From assembly GCA_024686085.1 (NCBI GenBank), contig JAIBDT010000007.1, positions 1-64,000 of the forward strand: 64,000 nucleotides of DNA, read 5' to 3'. This document shows positions 33,818 through 44,224 of this stretch, in pieces (the stretch's first letter is position 1; every line of letters starts with the position of its first letter). The DNA comes from Loktanella sp. (lineage in GTDB: Bacteria; Pseudomonadota; Alphaproteobacteria; Rhodobacterales; Rhodobacteraceae). The notes beneath the pieces are model-generated. The model had not been told where the DNA came from, searched no databases, and saw nothing but the letters and a program-made list of their open reading frames with translations. The translations under genes and the position numbers were made by a program.

Positions 33818-35053
33818 ATGCGGATGATGATGACCTTTAGTGCACTTTTCATGTCGGTTGCTTTGCTGCAACTGTCCTCAGGCGGTGTCGGCCCGCTGGA
33901 TGCGCTGACCGGCTTGTCGCAAGGGTTTAGCTCTAGTGAGGTCGGCTTTTTGGGGTCGGCTCATTTCTTTGGCTTCTTTATCGGCTGTTGGTGGGCGCCG
34001 CGCCTGATGGGCAGTGTTGGCCATAGCCGCGCCTATGCCAGTTTCACTGCATTGGGGGCGATTGGACTGGCCGCGCATGTTCTGATCACAGACCCGCTGT
34101 TTTGGGCCTTGTTCCGCGTCGCATCAGGTGTGTGTGTCGCAGGGTGCTATACGGTGATCGAGGCGTGGTTGCAGGCCAAAGTCACCAACGAGACCCGTGG
34201 CCGCGCGATGGGCAGCTACCGTATTGTGGATATGAGCGCGTCTTTTGTCGCCCAGTTCATGATCGGCTCCCTGGCCGATATGCCCACCTATATTGCCTAT
34301 AATCTGTTGACGATCCTGTGCTGTGCCGCGATTTTCCCGCTGACGCTGACCAAAGCGACGCAGCCTGTCACGCCGACCGCGATGCGCTTGCGTCCGATGA
34401 TCGCGTGGCGTGCGTCCCCCTTGGCTGTCGCGGGCGTTCTGGTTGCCGCTTTGTCGAGTGCGGCTTTCCGTATGGTGGGACCGATTTACGGCCAAGAGGT
34501 CGGTTTGGCGGCCAGCCAGATCGGGTATTTCCTAGCCGCCTTTGTCGCCGGCGGTGCGGTGGCGCAGTACCCTGTGGGGTGGCTTGCGGATAAATACGAC
34601 CGTCGCTGGGTGTTGATCGGCTTGTCGATTGCCGCGATCATCGCCTGCATGATAACGGTCGCCTCGGCCACGATGGGCACGTTTGCCGTTATGGCCGCAG
34701 CAACCCTGTTTGGCCTGACCACGTTTCCGGTCTATTCCGTGGCGACGGCCCACGCCCATGACTTTGTATCATCAGAGGACCGCGTGGAGCTGTCAGCGGC
34801 TTTGATGTTTTTCTACGCCGTGGGCGCGATTGCAGCGCCTTATACGTCGTCCAGCCTGATTGCATGGTATGGTCCGACGGCCCTGTTTACGTTTATCTCG
34901 GGCGGGCATCTGTTGTTGGTGATCTTTGGCTTGGGCCGGATGCGCGTGCGCCAAGCACCAGCGCAGCGGACGCGTTATATCTACGCGCCGCGCACCAGTT
35001 TTCTTGTGGGGCGGCTACTGGGACGCAGCCGCGACAAGGATCAGAACGAATAG
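33818..35053 (+). CDS. MFS transporter (YcaD-like)
   Basis: The 411-aa protein has about 12 hydrophobic helices in two six-helix bundles, with the loop motif ADKYDRRWVLI after helix 8 and ETRGRAMGSYRIVD in the first half. It resembles the YcaD-type group. The substrate is unknown. The track start is 77 codons earlier, within the divergent reductase gene; ATG 33818, with AGGG upstream, opens directly into the first helix. The 3' end overlaps the next gene by 13 bp. Confidence 0.87.
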   Translation: MRMMMTFSALFMSVALLQLSSGGVGPLDALTGLSQGFSSSEVGFLGSAHFFGFFIGCWWAPRLMGSVGHSRAYASFTALGAIGLAAHVLITDPLFWALFRVASGVCVAGCYTVIEAWLQAKVTNETRGRAMGSYRIVDMSASFVAQFMIGSLADMPTYIAYNLLTILCCAAIFPLTLTKATQPVTPTAMRLRPMIAWRASPLAVAGVLVAALSSAAFRMVGPIYGQEVGLAASQIGYFLAAFVAGGAVAQYPVGWLADKYDRRWVLIGLSIAAIIACMITVASATMGTFAVMAAATLFGLTTFPVYSVATAHAHDFVSSEDRVELSAALMFFYAVGAIAAPYTSSSLIAWYGPTALFTFISGGHLLLVIFGLGRMRVRQAPAQRTRYIYAPRTSFLVGRLLGRSRDKDQNE

Positions 35054-35502
35054 ATCGCAGCGACCCGCGTTGTTGTGACGTTGGTGCCATAGTCATCCAT
35101 CATATCGCGGATTACTTCACCGCGCAGATCAAGCGCGTTTGTGACTGGCACTTGCACGCCTAGGCCGTAGTTGTAGCCCGTGTAATTCAGTGCACCGGCG
35201 TCGTAGCGTGTGCCGCCGACGGAGGCCAGCGCCGTCATCGATCCAAAGTCGTAAGACCCGATCAGGCGCAAACGCGCCGTGTCATAGTCTCCGCCAAAGG
35301 TCGCGGCGGCCCCGTATTCGGCCTCTGCCCCCAGCGCCAAAACGCCCATGTCGTAGGCCCCGCCGAACAGCAGTGTCGCTGCCGTTTGGCTGTCGCCCGC
35401 ATGTGGTGTACCGTAGTCGAACGCCACACCTGCGTAGATGTCTTGTGCGTGTGCCGTGCTACCCATAAGGGCAACCGCGATTGCGATTGTTGAGATTTTC
35501 AT
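35041..35502 (-). CDS. Small outer-membrane beta-barrel protein
   Basis: The 153-aa protein has a signal peptide ([19 protein letters not shown]) followed by alternating short amphipathic strands rich in Gly, Tyr and Ala. It ends in Phe (AAIYSF), the Omp85-recognition signature. This suggests an 8-stranded barrel of the OmpA/porin-like type, common in this group. The function is unknown. Confidence 0.75.
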   Translation of the reverse strand: MKISTIAIAVALMGSTAHAQDIYAGVAFDYGTPHAGDSQTAATLLFGGAYDMGVLALGAEAEYGAAATFGGDYDTARLRLIGSYDFGSMTALASVGGTRYDAGALNYTGYNYGLGVQVPVTNALDLRGEVIRDMMDDYGTNVTTTRVAAIYSF

Positions 35503-35642
35503 GTTTTGCCTCGTTTTATTGCTCGATTTTTTCTAATTCTAAGCCTTTTGCCCATGTTTTTCCAGCCACTTTGCGCCACACATCTGGCAACCAGCGGAAA
35601 CCCCCGCTAGAACGTGCCAAGACTTTACAAGGAAGCATCCCG

Positions 35643-37355
35643 ATGGCCCGTCACCTGATCACCTCTGCTATTCCCTATATCAACGGCATCAAGCACCTTG
35701 GGAACCTTGTTGGCAGCCAATTGCCTGCCGACCTTTATGCGCGGTATTTGCGCGACCGCGGCCATGAGGTTTTGTTCTTATGTGCCACAGACGAACACGG
35801 CACGCCTGCTGAATTGGCAGCGGCGAAAGCGGGTAAACCTGTTGCGGATTACTGTGCCGAGATGCATGATGTTCAGGCCGAGATCGCGAAGGGCTTTAAG
35901 CTGTCATTCGACCATTTTGGCCGCTCGTCCAGCCCGCAAAACCATGCATTGACCCAAGCCTTTGCAGGCCGTTTGGACGAGATGGGCCTGATCCGCGAAG
36001 TGGTTGAAGAGCAGGTCTATTCTATCGCTGATGGCCGGTTCTTGCCTGACCGTTATATTGAGGGCACCTGCCCCAATTGCGGTTTTGACAGCGCGCGGGG
36101 CGATCAATGTGACAATTGCACCAAGCAACTGGATCCGACCGATCTGATTGACGCGCGGTCCACGATTTCCGGCTCGACCGATCTGGAGGTCCGCGAAACC
36201 AAGCATCTCTATCTGCGTCAGTCCGAATTGAAGGGCGATATTGCCGATTGGATTGCGTCCAAGACCGACTGGCCGATCCTGACCACGTCGATTGCCAAAA
36301 AGTGGCTGACTGACGGTGACGGCTTGCAAGACCGTGGCATCACCCGCGATCTTGATTGGGGTATTCCAGTTAAGAAAGGTGCCGACGATTGGCCGGGCAT
36401 GGAAGGCAAGGTGTTCTACGTCTGGTTTGACGCGCCGATTGAATATATCGCCTGCGCCCAAGAATGGGTTGATGCGGGCAAGGGCACCGATTGGGAAAGC
36501 TGGTGGCGCACCGACAAGGGTGCCGCTGATGTGACGTACACTCAGTTTATGGGCAAAGATAACGTGCCGTTCCATACGCTGAGCTTTCCCGCGACGATCA
36601 TGGGTATGAAAGAAGACTGGAAGTTGGTCGATTACATCAAATCGTTCAACTACCTGAATTACGACGGCGGTCAGTTCAGCACGTCGCGCGGGCGCGGTGT
36701 GTTTATGGATCAGGCACTTGAGATTCTACCGAGCGATTACTGGCGCTGGTGGTTGCTGTCCCACGCCCCTGAATCGTCGGACGCCGAGTTTACGTGGGAG
36801 AATTTCCAAACCGACGTGAACAAGGACTTGGCCGATGTCTTGGGCAATTTTGTCAGCCGGATCACGAAATTTTGCCGCTCGAAGTTTAGCGAAGCTGTCC
36901 CTGAAGGCCCGACCTACGGTCCTGCCGAAGAAGCGCTTATCACTGAACTGACCGCGAAACTGGCTGACTACGAAGGCCACATGGACGCGATGGAAGTCCG
37001 CAAATCAGCCGCCGAGTTGCGCGCGATTTGGGTGCTGGGCAATGAATATTTGCAAGCTGTCGCCCCGTGGTCGACATTCAAGACAGATCCAGAGCAGGCC
37101 GCGATGCAGGTCCGCATGGGGTTAAACCTTTGCCGCCTTTACGGGGTGTTGTCTGCGCCGTTTATCCCTGATGCCAGTGCCGATATTCTAGCCGCAATGA
37201 ATGCGTCCGATGCCACATGGCCCGATGATATCGCGGCGGCTGTCAACACATTGCAGGCAGGACATGTGTTCCAAGTCCCCGACATCACGTTCCGCAAAAT
37301 CACTGATGACGAGCGTGTGGAATGGTCTGAAAAGTTTGCAGGCACCCGCGACTAG
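35643..37355 (+). CDS. metG: Methionyl-tRNA synthetase
   Basis: The 570-aa class I synthetase has an N-terminal catalytic fold with a HIGH-like site ([11 protein letters not shown]), one zinc knuckle (CPNCG...CDNC, about residues 145-165) and a KMSKS-equivalent loop that reads QFSTSRGRG. This loop variant occurs in the archaeal-type MetG group, so it is not an inactivating change. There is no C-terminal EMAP domain. ATG 35643 follows AAGGAAGCATCC; the track start 54 codons earlier overlaps the divergent OMP gene. Confidence 0.95.
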   Translation: MARHLITSAIPYINGIKHLGNLVGSQLPADLYARYLRDRGHEVLFLCATDEHGTPAELAAAKAGKPVADYCAEMHDVQAEIAKGFKLSFDHFGRSSSPQNHALTQAFAGRLDEMGLIREVVEEQVYSIADGRFLPDRYIEGTCPNCGFDSARGDQCDNCTKQLDPTDLIDARSTISGSTDLEVRETKHLYLRQSELKGDIADWIASKTDWPILTTSIAKKWLTDGDGLQDRGITRDLDWGIPVKKGADDWPGMEGKVFYVWFDAPIEYIACAQEWVDAGKGTDWESWWRTDKGAADVTYTQFMGKDNVPFHTLSFPATIMGMKEDWKLVDYIKSFNYLNYDGGQFSTSRGRGVFMDQALEILPSDYWRWWLLSHAPESSDAEFTWENFQTDVNKDLADVLGNFVSRITKFCRSKFSEAVPEGPTYGPAEEALITELTAKLADYEGHMDAMEVRKSAAELRAIWVLGNEYLQAVAPWSTFKTDPEQAAMQVRMGLNLCRLYGVLSAPFIPDASADILAAMNASDATWPDDIAAAVNTLQAGHVFQVPDITFRKITDDERVEWSEKFAGTRD

Positions 37356-37439
37356 TCCCGATTTCAAATGTGTTATTGGATAGCAGGCCGCTTATGTTAG
37401 TGTGTTAACGATTACATTAACAAATGAATGAGTGACCTG

Positions 37440-38237
37440 ATGAAGACTTTGATTTCCGCCGCCGCCCTGTCCCTATTAGCAATGACAGGGGCGGCAACTG
37501 CGGCGACCTGCGGCAATGACGCCAGTGGCTTTAACACGTGGAAACAACAGTTCGCGAATGAAGCCGCCGCCCAAGGTGTTGGCCAGCGCGGTTTACAGGC
37601 CTTAGCGAACACGTCTTATGCCACCCGCACAATCAATGCCGACCGCAATCAAAAGTCGTTCCGCTATGAATTAGCCGATTTCATGCGCATCCGTGGTGCC
37701 GATACAATTGTCGCCCAAGGCAAGCGCAAGATCGCAGCAAACCCCGCGTTTTATGCCTCATTAGAGGCCGCTTACGGTGTGCCCGCAGCTGTGATCGTCG
37801 CTATTCACGGCATGGAAACAGGCTTTGGTAACTTCATGGGTGATGCCAATGTGTTGTCCGCGATTTCGACGCTGGCCTATGACTGCCGCCGCTCTGAATT
37901 CTTTAGCGGTCACGCGATGGCCGCGTTGAAGCTGGTGGATCGTGGTAGCCTGTCGCCCAACACCGTAGGCGCCATGCACGGCGAAGTGGGTCACACGCAA
38001 TTCTTGCCAGGTAACGTGCTGCAATACGGTGTAGATGGTGATGGCAACGGTGTTGTTGACCTGACGAATCTGACAGACAGCCTTGCGTCCACCGCGAACT
38101 TCCTACGTCAAAAAGGCTGGCGTCCGGGTGCTGGTTATCAGGAAGGTCAGACAAACTTTGCCGTCATCGAGCAATGGAATGCGGCTGGCGTTTACCAAAA
38201 AGCGATCGCTATTATGGCGGCCCGTATCGCAGGCTAA
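37440..38237 (+). CDS. Lytic murein transglycosylase (MltB/SLT_2 family)
   Basis: The 265-aa exported enzyme has a signal peptide from ATG 37440 (MKTLISAAALSLLAMTGAATA) and the catalytic Glu in GMETGFGNF. It also has the HTQFLPG motif typical of MltB. It cleaves peptidoglycan glycan strands to 1,6-anhydroMurNAc ends. The ATG at 37428 is an alternative start adding four residues. A strong hairpin follows the stop. Confidence 0.9.
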   Translation: MKTLISAAALSLLAMTGAATAATCGNDASGFNTWKQQFANEAAAQGVGQRGLQALANTSYATRTINADRNQKSFRYELADFMRIRGADTIVAQGKRKIAANPAFYASLEAAYGVPAAVIVAIHGMETGFGNFMGDANVLSAISTLAYDCRRSEFFSGHAMAALKLVDRGSLSPNTVGAMHGEVGHTQFLPGNVLQYGVDGDGNGVVDLTNLTDSLASTANFLRQKGWRPGAGYQEGQTNFAVIEQWNAAGVYQKAIAIMAARIAG

Positions 38238-38240
38238 GCC

Positions 38241-38281
38241 AAAAAGAATTCAAGCCACACCGTCGTGGCGTGGCTTGAATT
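38241..38281 (-). terminator. Terminator downstream of tRNA-Leu (bidirectional)
   Basis: AATTCAAGCCAC (38247-38258) and GTGGCTTGAATT (38270-38281) form a perfect 12-bp stem with an 11-nt loop. On the minus strand it is followed by CTTTTT, giving a standard terminator for tRNA-Leu. It may also end the transglycosylase transcript from the plus strand. Confidence 0.85.
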
Positions 38282-38286
38282 TGTCG

Positions 38287-38372
38287 TGGTGCCCGCGGCC
38301 GGACTCGAACCGGCACGACCGTAAGGTCAAGAGATTTTAAGTCTCCGATGTCTACCATTCCACCACGCGGGC
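38287..38372 (-). tRNA. tRNA-Leu (UAA)
   Basis: This 86-nt class II tRNA includes an encoded CCA. The acceptor stem GCCCGCG pairs with CGCGGGC, the anticodon loop is CTTAAAA (anticodon UAA), a variable arm is present (TTGACCTTACGGTCGT), and the T-arm is GCCGGTTCGAGTCCGGC. It reads UUA/UUG codons. Confidence 0.97.
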
Positions 38373-38428
38373 ACGCACACTTCCTAAGCGGGGTCGCGGG
38401 CCTGTGCAAGACTTTGCGTGCAATTCAT

Positions 38429-38920
38429 TTAGTCACGCGTTGCGGGGGCGACGGGCACAAGCCCTTCTTCCTTTACCGCCTGCATGGCGACGTAGGTAGA
38501 TGTATTGGCGACATGCGGTAGGGTCGATATTTTCTCGGCCAAAACAGCGCGATATCCGGTCATGCCTGCGGTCCGCACCTTAAGCAGATAATCAAACGCG
38601 CCCGCGATCAGGTGGCATTGTTCGACCTCGACAATTTTCATGACCCCTGCGTTAAACGCTGCAAGAGCGGCCTCACGGGTGTCGGTCAGTTTCACCTCGA
38701 CAAAGGCGACGTGGTCGCGGTCCAAGCGGATCGGGTCATAAAGTGCGCGGTAGCCACGGATCACGCCGCGATCTTCCAGCCTTTTCAACCGTGCTTGGGT
38801 CGGGGATTTGGACAGACCGATACGCTTTGCCAACTCGGTCACGCTGATGCGCCCGTCTACCGCCAAGACATCCAATATCTTGCGATCAAATCCATCTATC
38901 GCCGCAGTGTGATGAGACAT
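38429..38920 (-). CDS. Lrp/AsnC family regulator (PutR-like)
   Basis: The 163-aa protein has an N-terminal helix-turn-helix (about residues 25-50, ISVTELAKRIGLSKSPTQAR) and a C-terminal RAM domain (FDYLLKVRT). It is divergent from putA by 108 bp, the arrangement of PutR in Rhodobacter, where an Lrp-type protein activates putA in response to proline. The call PutR is from context and family. Confidence 0.87.
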   Translation of the reverse strand: MSHHTAAIDGFDRKILDVLAVDGRISVTELAKRIGLSKSPTQARLKRLEDRGVIRGYRALYDPIRLDRDHVAFVEVKLTDTREAALAAFNAGVMKIVEVEQCHLIAGAFDYLLKVRTAGMTGYRAVLAEKISTLPHVANTSTYVAMQAVKEEGLVPVAPATRD

Positions 38921-39028
38921 GAATTTCCCTATTCTTTAGTCCAACAGATTGGTGATCCTGCCAATAGCGGTCGAAACGACTTCTGACAACTGGATATTAT
39001 GGTCAATATTAACACATAGGGACCTGCC

Positions 39029-42000
39029 ATGACACGCGATTCTGCAAATGCGCTACGGGCGCAAATTGATGCGTCTATCTACGCCGACGAGACCACCGCG
39101 ATTGCAAAGCTGCGCGAGACGGCCGCCCTGACGGACGCCGACCGCGCACGCATTGGTGCAAAGGGCGCAGATTTGGTCCGTGAAATTCGAGGCAACGCCG
39201 AACCGGGCCTGATGGAAGTGTTCCTTGCCGAATATGGCCTGTCCACCGACGAAGGCATCGCGCTGATGTGTCTGGCCGAAGCCTTGTTGCGCGTCCCTGA
39301 CGCCGATACTATTGATGCCTTGATTGAAGACAAGATCGCCCCCTCTGATTGGGGCAAGCACCTTGGTCATTCCGCGTCCTCATTGGTGAACGCGTCCACG
39401 TGGGCGCTGATGTTGACAGGTCGCGTTTTAGATGACGAAAAGCCGGGTATTGCGCGACATTTGCGCGGCGCGGTCAAACGTTTGGGCGAGCCTGTGATCC
39501 GCAAAGCTGTTGGCCGTGCGATGCGCGAAATGGGCCGTCAGTTTGTCCTTGGTGAAAACATCGACAAAGCACTAGCGCGTGCCGACGGCATGAGGGCCTT
39601 GGGCTTTACCTATTCCTACGACATGCTGGGAGAGGCCGCGCGCACCGAGGCTGACGCCCGCGCATATCACCTGTCCTACAGCCGCGCAATTTCCCACATC
39701 GCACAATTCTGTACCCATCCAACCGTCGCCGAAAACCCGGGGATCTCGGTTAAGCTTTCCGCATTGCACCCGCGCTATGAAATGGCCCAAGAGGCCCGCG
39801 TGATGGAAGAGTTGGTGCCACGCGTCCGCGCCCTTGCGATGCTCGCGAAATCTGCGGGCATGGGGTTCAACATTGATGCTGAAGAAGCTGACCGCCTTGC
39901 CCTGTCCTTGGATGTTATCGAGGCCGTCTTAGAAGAACCCGCCCTGCGCGGTTGGGACGGTTTTGGTGTGGTTGTGCAAGCTTACGGCCAACGCGCCCCG
40001 CTCGTGATCGACTGCCTGCACGACATGGCGACCCGTCTTGACCGCAAGATCATGGTCCGACTTGTTAAGGGGGCCTATTGGGACGCTGAAATCAAACGCG
40101 CACAGGTTATGGGCATTGATGGCTTTCCTGTTTTCACCCACAAAGTTCACACCGACATCAGCTATATCAGCAATGCCCGCAAACTGCTGGGCCTGACCGA
40201 CCGCATCTATCCGCAGTTCGCCACCCATAACGCGCACACTGTTGCCGCCGTTCTGGATATCGCCGCCCAAATGGGTCGCACCCCTGCTGACTACGAATTC
40301 CAGCGCTTGCATGGCATGGGTGAAGCTTTGCACAAGATCGTTCTTAAAGCCGAAGGCACCCGCTGCCGCATCTATGCCCCCGTTGGCGCGCATGAAGATT
40401 TGCTGGCCTATCTGGTCCGTCGCTTGTTAGAAAACGGCGCGAACTCTAGCTTTGTGAACCAGATTGTCGACGAGGATGTGTCCCCGGAAGAAGTCGCCTC
40501 TGATCCGTTCGCGGCCAAGGCTGGCGCGTTTACCTTGCCGACTGGCCCGCATTTGTTTGCGCCAGAGCGTCAAAACTCTAAGGGGTTTGACCTGACACAT
40601 GCGCCAACGCTGGCCCAAGTCGACGCGGCCCGCGCCAAATTTTTGAGCAAAAAGTTCACAGCAAAGCCTATGATTGCGAAAGCCTTGAAAAATGGGGCTG
40701 CGATTGATCTGCCAAACCCCGCCAAACCCGGCGATATTGTGGGCAAGGTCCACCCTGCGACACCTGCGCAGATTGCAGGCGCACTGAATACGGCGACCCC
40801 GTGGGCCGCGGACCGTGCGACCCGTGCTGCCACGTTGAATGCTGCAGCGGATGCTTATGAAGCCAACGCTGGCGAGTTGTTTGCGATCCTGACCCGTGAG
40901 GCAGGCAAGGGCATGCCCGATGTCGTGGCCGAGTTGCGCGAAGCGGTGGATTTCTTGCGCTACTACGCCGCCCAAGCCAAAGACGGCACAGCGCCGCGTG
41001 GTGTCTGGACATGTATCAGTCCTTGGAACTTTCCTTTGGCGATTTTCACAGGCCAAATTGCGGCGGCTTTGGCGGCTGGCAATGCGGTTCTGGCGAAACC
41101 TGCCGAACAAACCCCGATCATCGCGACACGTGCGATTGAGATGTTGCATGCGGCGGGTGTCCCGAAGGCTGCGCTGCAATTGTTGCCCGGTGCAGGTGAT
41201 GTGGGTGCTGCGCTGACCTCTGATCCGCGGATCAACGGGGTGGCCTTTACGGGATCGACGGCGACTGCGATGAAAATTCGCCAGACCATGGCCGCACATT
41301 GCGCCCCCGGCACGCCGCTGATTGCTGAGACGGGTGGCTTGAACGCGATGATCGTTGATAGCACCGCCCTGCCCGAACATGCGGTGCGCGATATTGTGAT
41401 GGCGTCGTTCCGGTCTGCGGGCCAGCGGTGTTCTGCCCTACGGTGCCTGTATGTACAGGAAGATATTTCCGATAAGCTATTGAAAATGCTGAAAGGCGCG
41501 ATGAATGAACTGGTGGTGGGCGACCCGTGGTTGCTGTCCACGGATGTGGGTCCTGTCATTGATGCTGCCGCCCAAAAAAGCATCGCTGACCACGTGGGTG
41601 TAGCCGAGGGTGAAGGTCGTTTGATCCATGCCTTGCAAGCGCCAAGTCACGGCACATTTATCGCCCCTGCCGTCATTCGCGTGAACGGTATTGCCGATAT
41701 GACCCGCGAAATCTTTGGCCCGATCTTACATGTTGCCACGTTCAAATCGCATGAATTGGACAAGGTGATCGCGGATATCAACGCCACAGGCTACGGGCTA
41801 ACCTTTGGCTTGCACACCCGCATCGACGACCGTGTGCAAACGATTGTGGAACAGGTTGAGGCAGGCAATATCTATGTGAACCGCGACCAGATTGGTGCCG
41901 TAGTAGGCAGCCAACCCTTTGGTGGCGAAGGTCTATCCGGCACAGGGCCAAAGGCGGGTGGTCCACACTATTTGCCGCGCTTTACTGCCCCTGTTGCGCA

Positions 42001-42478
42001 ATCGACTGATGCTGCTTGGGATAAACCTGCTGATCTGGCCGCATTGAAAAATACGGTGTCAAAGCCTGCGTCACACGCGCCAAATGCCCCGCTCGATTTG
42101 CCAGGCCCGACCGGTGAAAGCAACCGCCACAGCACCCGCCCGCGCGGTCCGATCTTGTGCATGGGTCCAAGTGCGGACGTAATGCGGGCGCAGGTTAATG
42201 CTGTCACAGCGCTGGGCGGTCTTGCCGTTCCGGTCGAGGGCACGCTTGCGCCCGAGGCTGTGACAGACCTACCGAACATTGCTGGTGTGATCTGGTGGGG
42301 TGATGCTGACACGGGGCGTGCCTTCGAGACCGCGCTGTCACAACGGTCTGGTCCGATCACAGCGCTGATCACTGCGATGCCAGATGCCGCGCATGTCTTG
42401 CATGAACGTCACGTTTGCATCGACACAACAGCCGCAGGCGGTAACGCGGCGCTGTTGGCCGAAGTCGGCAACGCGTAA
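39029..42478 (+). CDS. putA: Bifunctional proline dehydrogenase / P5C dehydrogenase PutA
   Basis: The 1149-aa enzyme oxidises proline to glutamate. The FAD proline dehydrogenase barrel occupies about residues 80-470 (VRLVKGAYWDAEIKRAQ; DYEFQRLHGMG). The NAD+ aldehyde dehydrogenase part lies at about 530-990, with catalytic Glu in ETGGLNAMIV and Cys in SAGQRCSALR, and a C-terminal domain follows. There is no N-terminal ribbon-helix-helix, so it is not self-regulating and depends on the divergent Lrp-type gene. A hairpin just after the stop likely ends transcription. Confidence 0.97.
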   Translation: MTRDSANALRAQIDASIYADETTAIAKLRETAALTDADRARIGAKGADLVREIRGNAEPGLMEVFLAEYGLSTDEGIALMCLAEALLRVPDADTIDALIEDKIAPSDWGKHLGHSASSLVNASTWALMLTGRVLDDEKPGIARHLRGAVKRLGEPVIRKAVGRAMREMGRQFVLGENIDKALARADGMRALGFTYSYDMLGEAARTEADARAYHLSYSRAISHIAQFCTHPTVAENPGISVKLSALHPRYEMAQEARVMEELVPRVRALAMLAKSAGMGFNIDAEEADRLALSLDVIEAVLEEPALRGWDGFGVVVQAYGQRAPLVIDCLHDMATRLDRKIMVRLVKGAYWDAEIKRAQVMGIDGFPVFTHKVHTDISYISNARKLLGLTDRIYPQFATHNAHTVAAVLDIAAQMGRTPADYEFQRLHGMGEALHKIVLKAEGTRCRIYAPVGAHEDLLAYLVRRLLENGANSSFVNQIVDEDVSPEEVASDPFAAKAGAFTLPTGPHLFAPERQNSKGFDLTHAPTLAQVDAARAKFLSKKFTAKPMIAKALKNGAAIDLPNPAKPGDIVGKVHPATPAQIAGALNTATPWAADRATRAATLNAAADAYEANAGELFAILTREAGKGMPDVVAELREAVDFLRYYAAQAKDGTAPRGVWTCISPWNFPLAIFTGQIAAALAAGNAVLAKPAEQTPIIATRAIEMLHAAGVPKAALQLLPGAGDVGAALTSDPRINGVAFTGSTATAMKIRQTMAAHCAPGTPLIAETGGLNAMIVDSTALPEHAVRDIVMASFRSAGQRCSALRCLYVQEDISDKLLKMLKGAMNELVVGDPWLLSTDVGPVIDAAAQKSIADHVGVAEGEGRLIHALQAPSHGTFIAPAVIRVNGIADMTREIFGPILHVATFKSHELDKVIADINATGYGLTFGLHTRIDDRVQTIVEQVEAGNIYVNRDQIGAVVGSQPFGGEGLSGTGPKAGGPHYLPRFTAPVAQSTDAAWDKPADLAALKNTVSKPASHAPNAPLDLPGPTGESNRHSTRPRGPILCMGPSADVMRAQVNAVTALGGLAVPVEGTLAPEAVTDLPNIAGVIWWGDADTGRAFETALSQRSGPITALITAMPDAAHVLHERHVCIDTTAAGGNAALLAEVGNA

Positions 42479-42486
42479 ATTGTGGA

Positions 42487-42508
42487 AAGGTGGGCGCAAG
42501 CCCACCTT
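42487..42508 (+). terminator. Hairpin after putA
   Basis: AAGGTGGGC and GCCCACCTT form a perfect 9-bp stem closed by a stable GCAA tetraloop, 8 bp after the putA stop. There is no T-run. Because it lies within the track's rhomboid ORF (start 42482), it supports the later rhomboid start at 42542. Confidence 0.6.
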
Positions 42509-42541
42509 GACGCCACCGGCGCAATCGCGGAACGTCGCCGC

Positions 42542-43276
42542 ATGATACCAATTCGAGACCACAACCCGTCGACCCGCACGCCCTATGTGACGCTAGTGTT
42601 GATCGCGATCAATATCGCGGTTTTCCTATATGGTTTTGTCTTTCTAACCACAGACCAAGCCTTGTCGCAGTTCTATTACGACTATGCGATGATCCCTGCG
42701 CGCGTCTCGGGCGGCGAGAATTACGTCTCATTGGTAACGTCAATTTTTATACATGCTGGTTTCATGCATCTAGCAGGCAACATGTTGTTTCTGTGGATCT
42801 TTGGTGACAACATCGAAGACGAAATGGGACATATCCCATTCTTGATCTTTTATCTACTTTGCGGTGTTGGCGCGGATTTGGCGCAGTTCGGGGTTGATCC
42901 GCTTTCTGGCATTCCCACGGTTGGTGCATCGGGTGCCATTGCTGGGGTCATGGGCGGATATCTATTGCTATTTCCCAAAGCGAAGGTCGATATTTTCATC
43001 TTCCTGATTGTCTTCATCCGCATTCTGCCAATCCCTGCATGGATCATGCTGGGGCTTTGGTTTGGCTTGCAGGTCGTGAATGGTTTAAGTTCCGATATCG
43101 CGGGCGGCGGCGTGGCCTATTGGGCGCACGCGGGCGGATTTGTTATCGGGTTTATTCTGATCCTGCCCTTATGGATCAAGCTGGGCGCAGGCGGTTGGTG
43201 GCGGCGCACAGATTATCACCCGCCGCACCCAGAGGCACATTATTCGTCGCGAATTCCGGTGGTTAAGCGACGCTAG
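42542..43276 (+). CDS. Rhomboid family intramembrane serine protease
   Basis: The 244-aa protein has six transmembrane helices, the catalytic GxSG motif (VGASGAIAGVMGGY), the helix-6 His (WAHAGGFVIGF) and the HAGFMHLAGNM loop between helices 1 and 2. It cleaves transmembrane substrates inside the membrane; the substrates are unknown. The chosen ATG 42542 begins MIPIRDHNP, the common start of this subfamily. Confidence 0.92.
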   Translation: MIPIRDHNPSTRTPYVTLVLIAINIAVFLYGFVFLTTDQALSQFYYDYAMIPARVSGGENYVSLVTSIFIHAGFMHLAGNMLFLWIFGDNIEDEMGHIPFLIFYLLCGVGADLAQFGVDPLSGIPTVGASGAIAGVMGGYLLLFPKAKVDIFIFLIVFIRILPIPAWIMLGLWFGLQVVNGLSSDIAGGGVAYWAHAGGFVIGFILILPLWIKLGAGGWWRRTDYHPPHPEAHYSSRIPVVKRR

Positions 43277-44063
43277 GCTTTTTGCGGATTACTTTTGCGA
43301 AGGCTTCAAAAATCGGCTCGTTGGAACAGATCACTTCGCCGTCGGCGGCAATGTCGCCGCCCGCTTTGAGAGGTTCAACAATTCCGCCCGCTTCGCGCAC
43401 GATGATAAGGCCCGCAGCCATGTCCCAAATGTTGAGCTTACGTTCCCAGAACCCTTCGTAGCGGCCAGCGGCCACATAAGCGAGGTCAAGCGATGCAGCC
43501 CCAAAGCGGCGCACGCCAGCACAGGCGGGCATGATCCGCGCAAGGTCTTGCAAGGTGTCAGGCAAATCAGCGCGGCCCGCAAACGGAATACCCGTCGCAA
43601 AGATACTTTCGATCAAACGGTGACGACCCGACACGCGCATCCGGCTTTCGTTCAGCCACGCACCGCCACCTTTTTCGGCCCAGAACATCTCGTCCTTGAC
43701 CGGATCATAGATCACGCCAGCCACGATCTGGCCCTTGTGTTCCAGCGCGATTGACACTGCCCAATGTGGCAGCCCGTGAAGAAAGTTTGTCGTCCCATCA
43801 AGCGGATCAACGATCCAACGGCGGGTCGGATCGTCGCCCTCTATCTCTTTGCCTTCTTCGCCCAAGAACCCGTAAGTCGGGCGCGCATATAGCAAATCTT
43901 CTTTGATGGTGGCCTCGGCCTGCTTGTCGGCACGGCTGACAAAGTCACCGGGACCTTTGGTGGACACCTGAAGGTTCTCGACCTCCGTAAAGTCCTTAAG
44001 CAATGCACGGCCCGCTTTACGGGCGGTTTTCATCATCACGTTAAGATTTGCGCTACCAGCCAT
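43263..44063 (-). CDS. Inositol monophosphatase family protein (SuhB-like)
   Basis: The 266-aa Mg2+-dependent phosphatase has the metal-binding motif WIVDPLDGTTNFLHGLPHW, the EEGKE metal Glu and the C-terminal WDMAAGLIIVREAGG motif. The substrate is probably inositol-1-phosphate or a related sugar phosphate; a SuhB-like RNA-processing role is possible. ATG 44063 follows GGAGGCCCAA; the track start is 50 codons upstream. It overlaps the rhomboid gene by 14 bp at their 3' ends. Confidence 0.9.
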   Translation of the reverse strand: MAGSANLNVMMKTARKAGRALLKDFTEVENLQVSTKGPGDFVSRADKQAEATIKEDLLYARPTYGFLGEEGKEIEGDDPTRRWIVDPLDGTTNFLHGLPHWAVSIALEHKGQIVAGVIYDPVKDEMFWAEKGGGAWLNESRMRVSGRHRLIESIFATGIPFAGRADLPDTLQDLARIMPACAGVRRFGAASLDLAYVAAGRYEGFWERKLNIWDMAAGLIIVREAGGIVEPLKAGGDIAADGEVICSNEPIFEAFAKVIRKKPSVA

Positions 44064-44224
44064 TTGGGCCTCCGGAATGTCTTGATTAGAGGGGGCGTAT
44101 AGGCCCAAGCGCCGCTGCAAACAAGGGGGCAGCGGCGTATTCGCGACTGATTTCGAGGCGTTAACCCCCTGTTCTATACTTATGGGTGATAACCGCCTGC
44201 GAGAACACAGCAATTGGGAAAAAA

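Noticed and set aside
35643-37355. MetG inactivated by loss of KMSKS
   Set aside because: The loop reads FSTSRG, a known natural variant of this MetG type; the other motifs and the zinc knuckle are intact.
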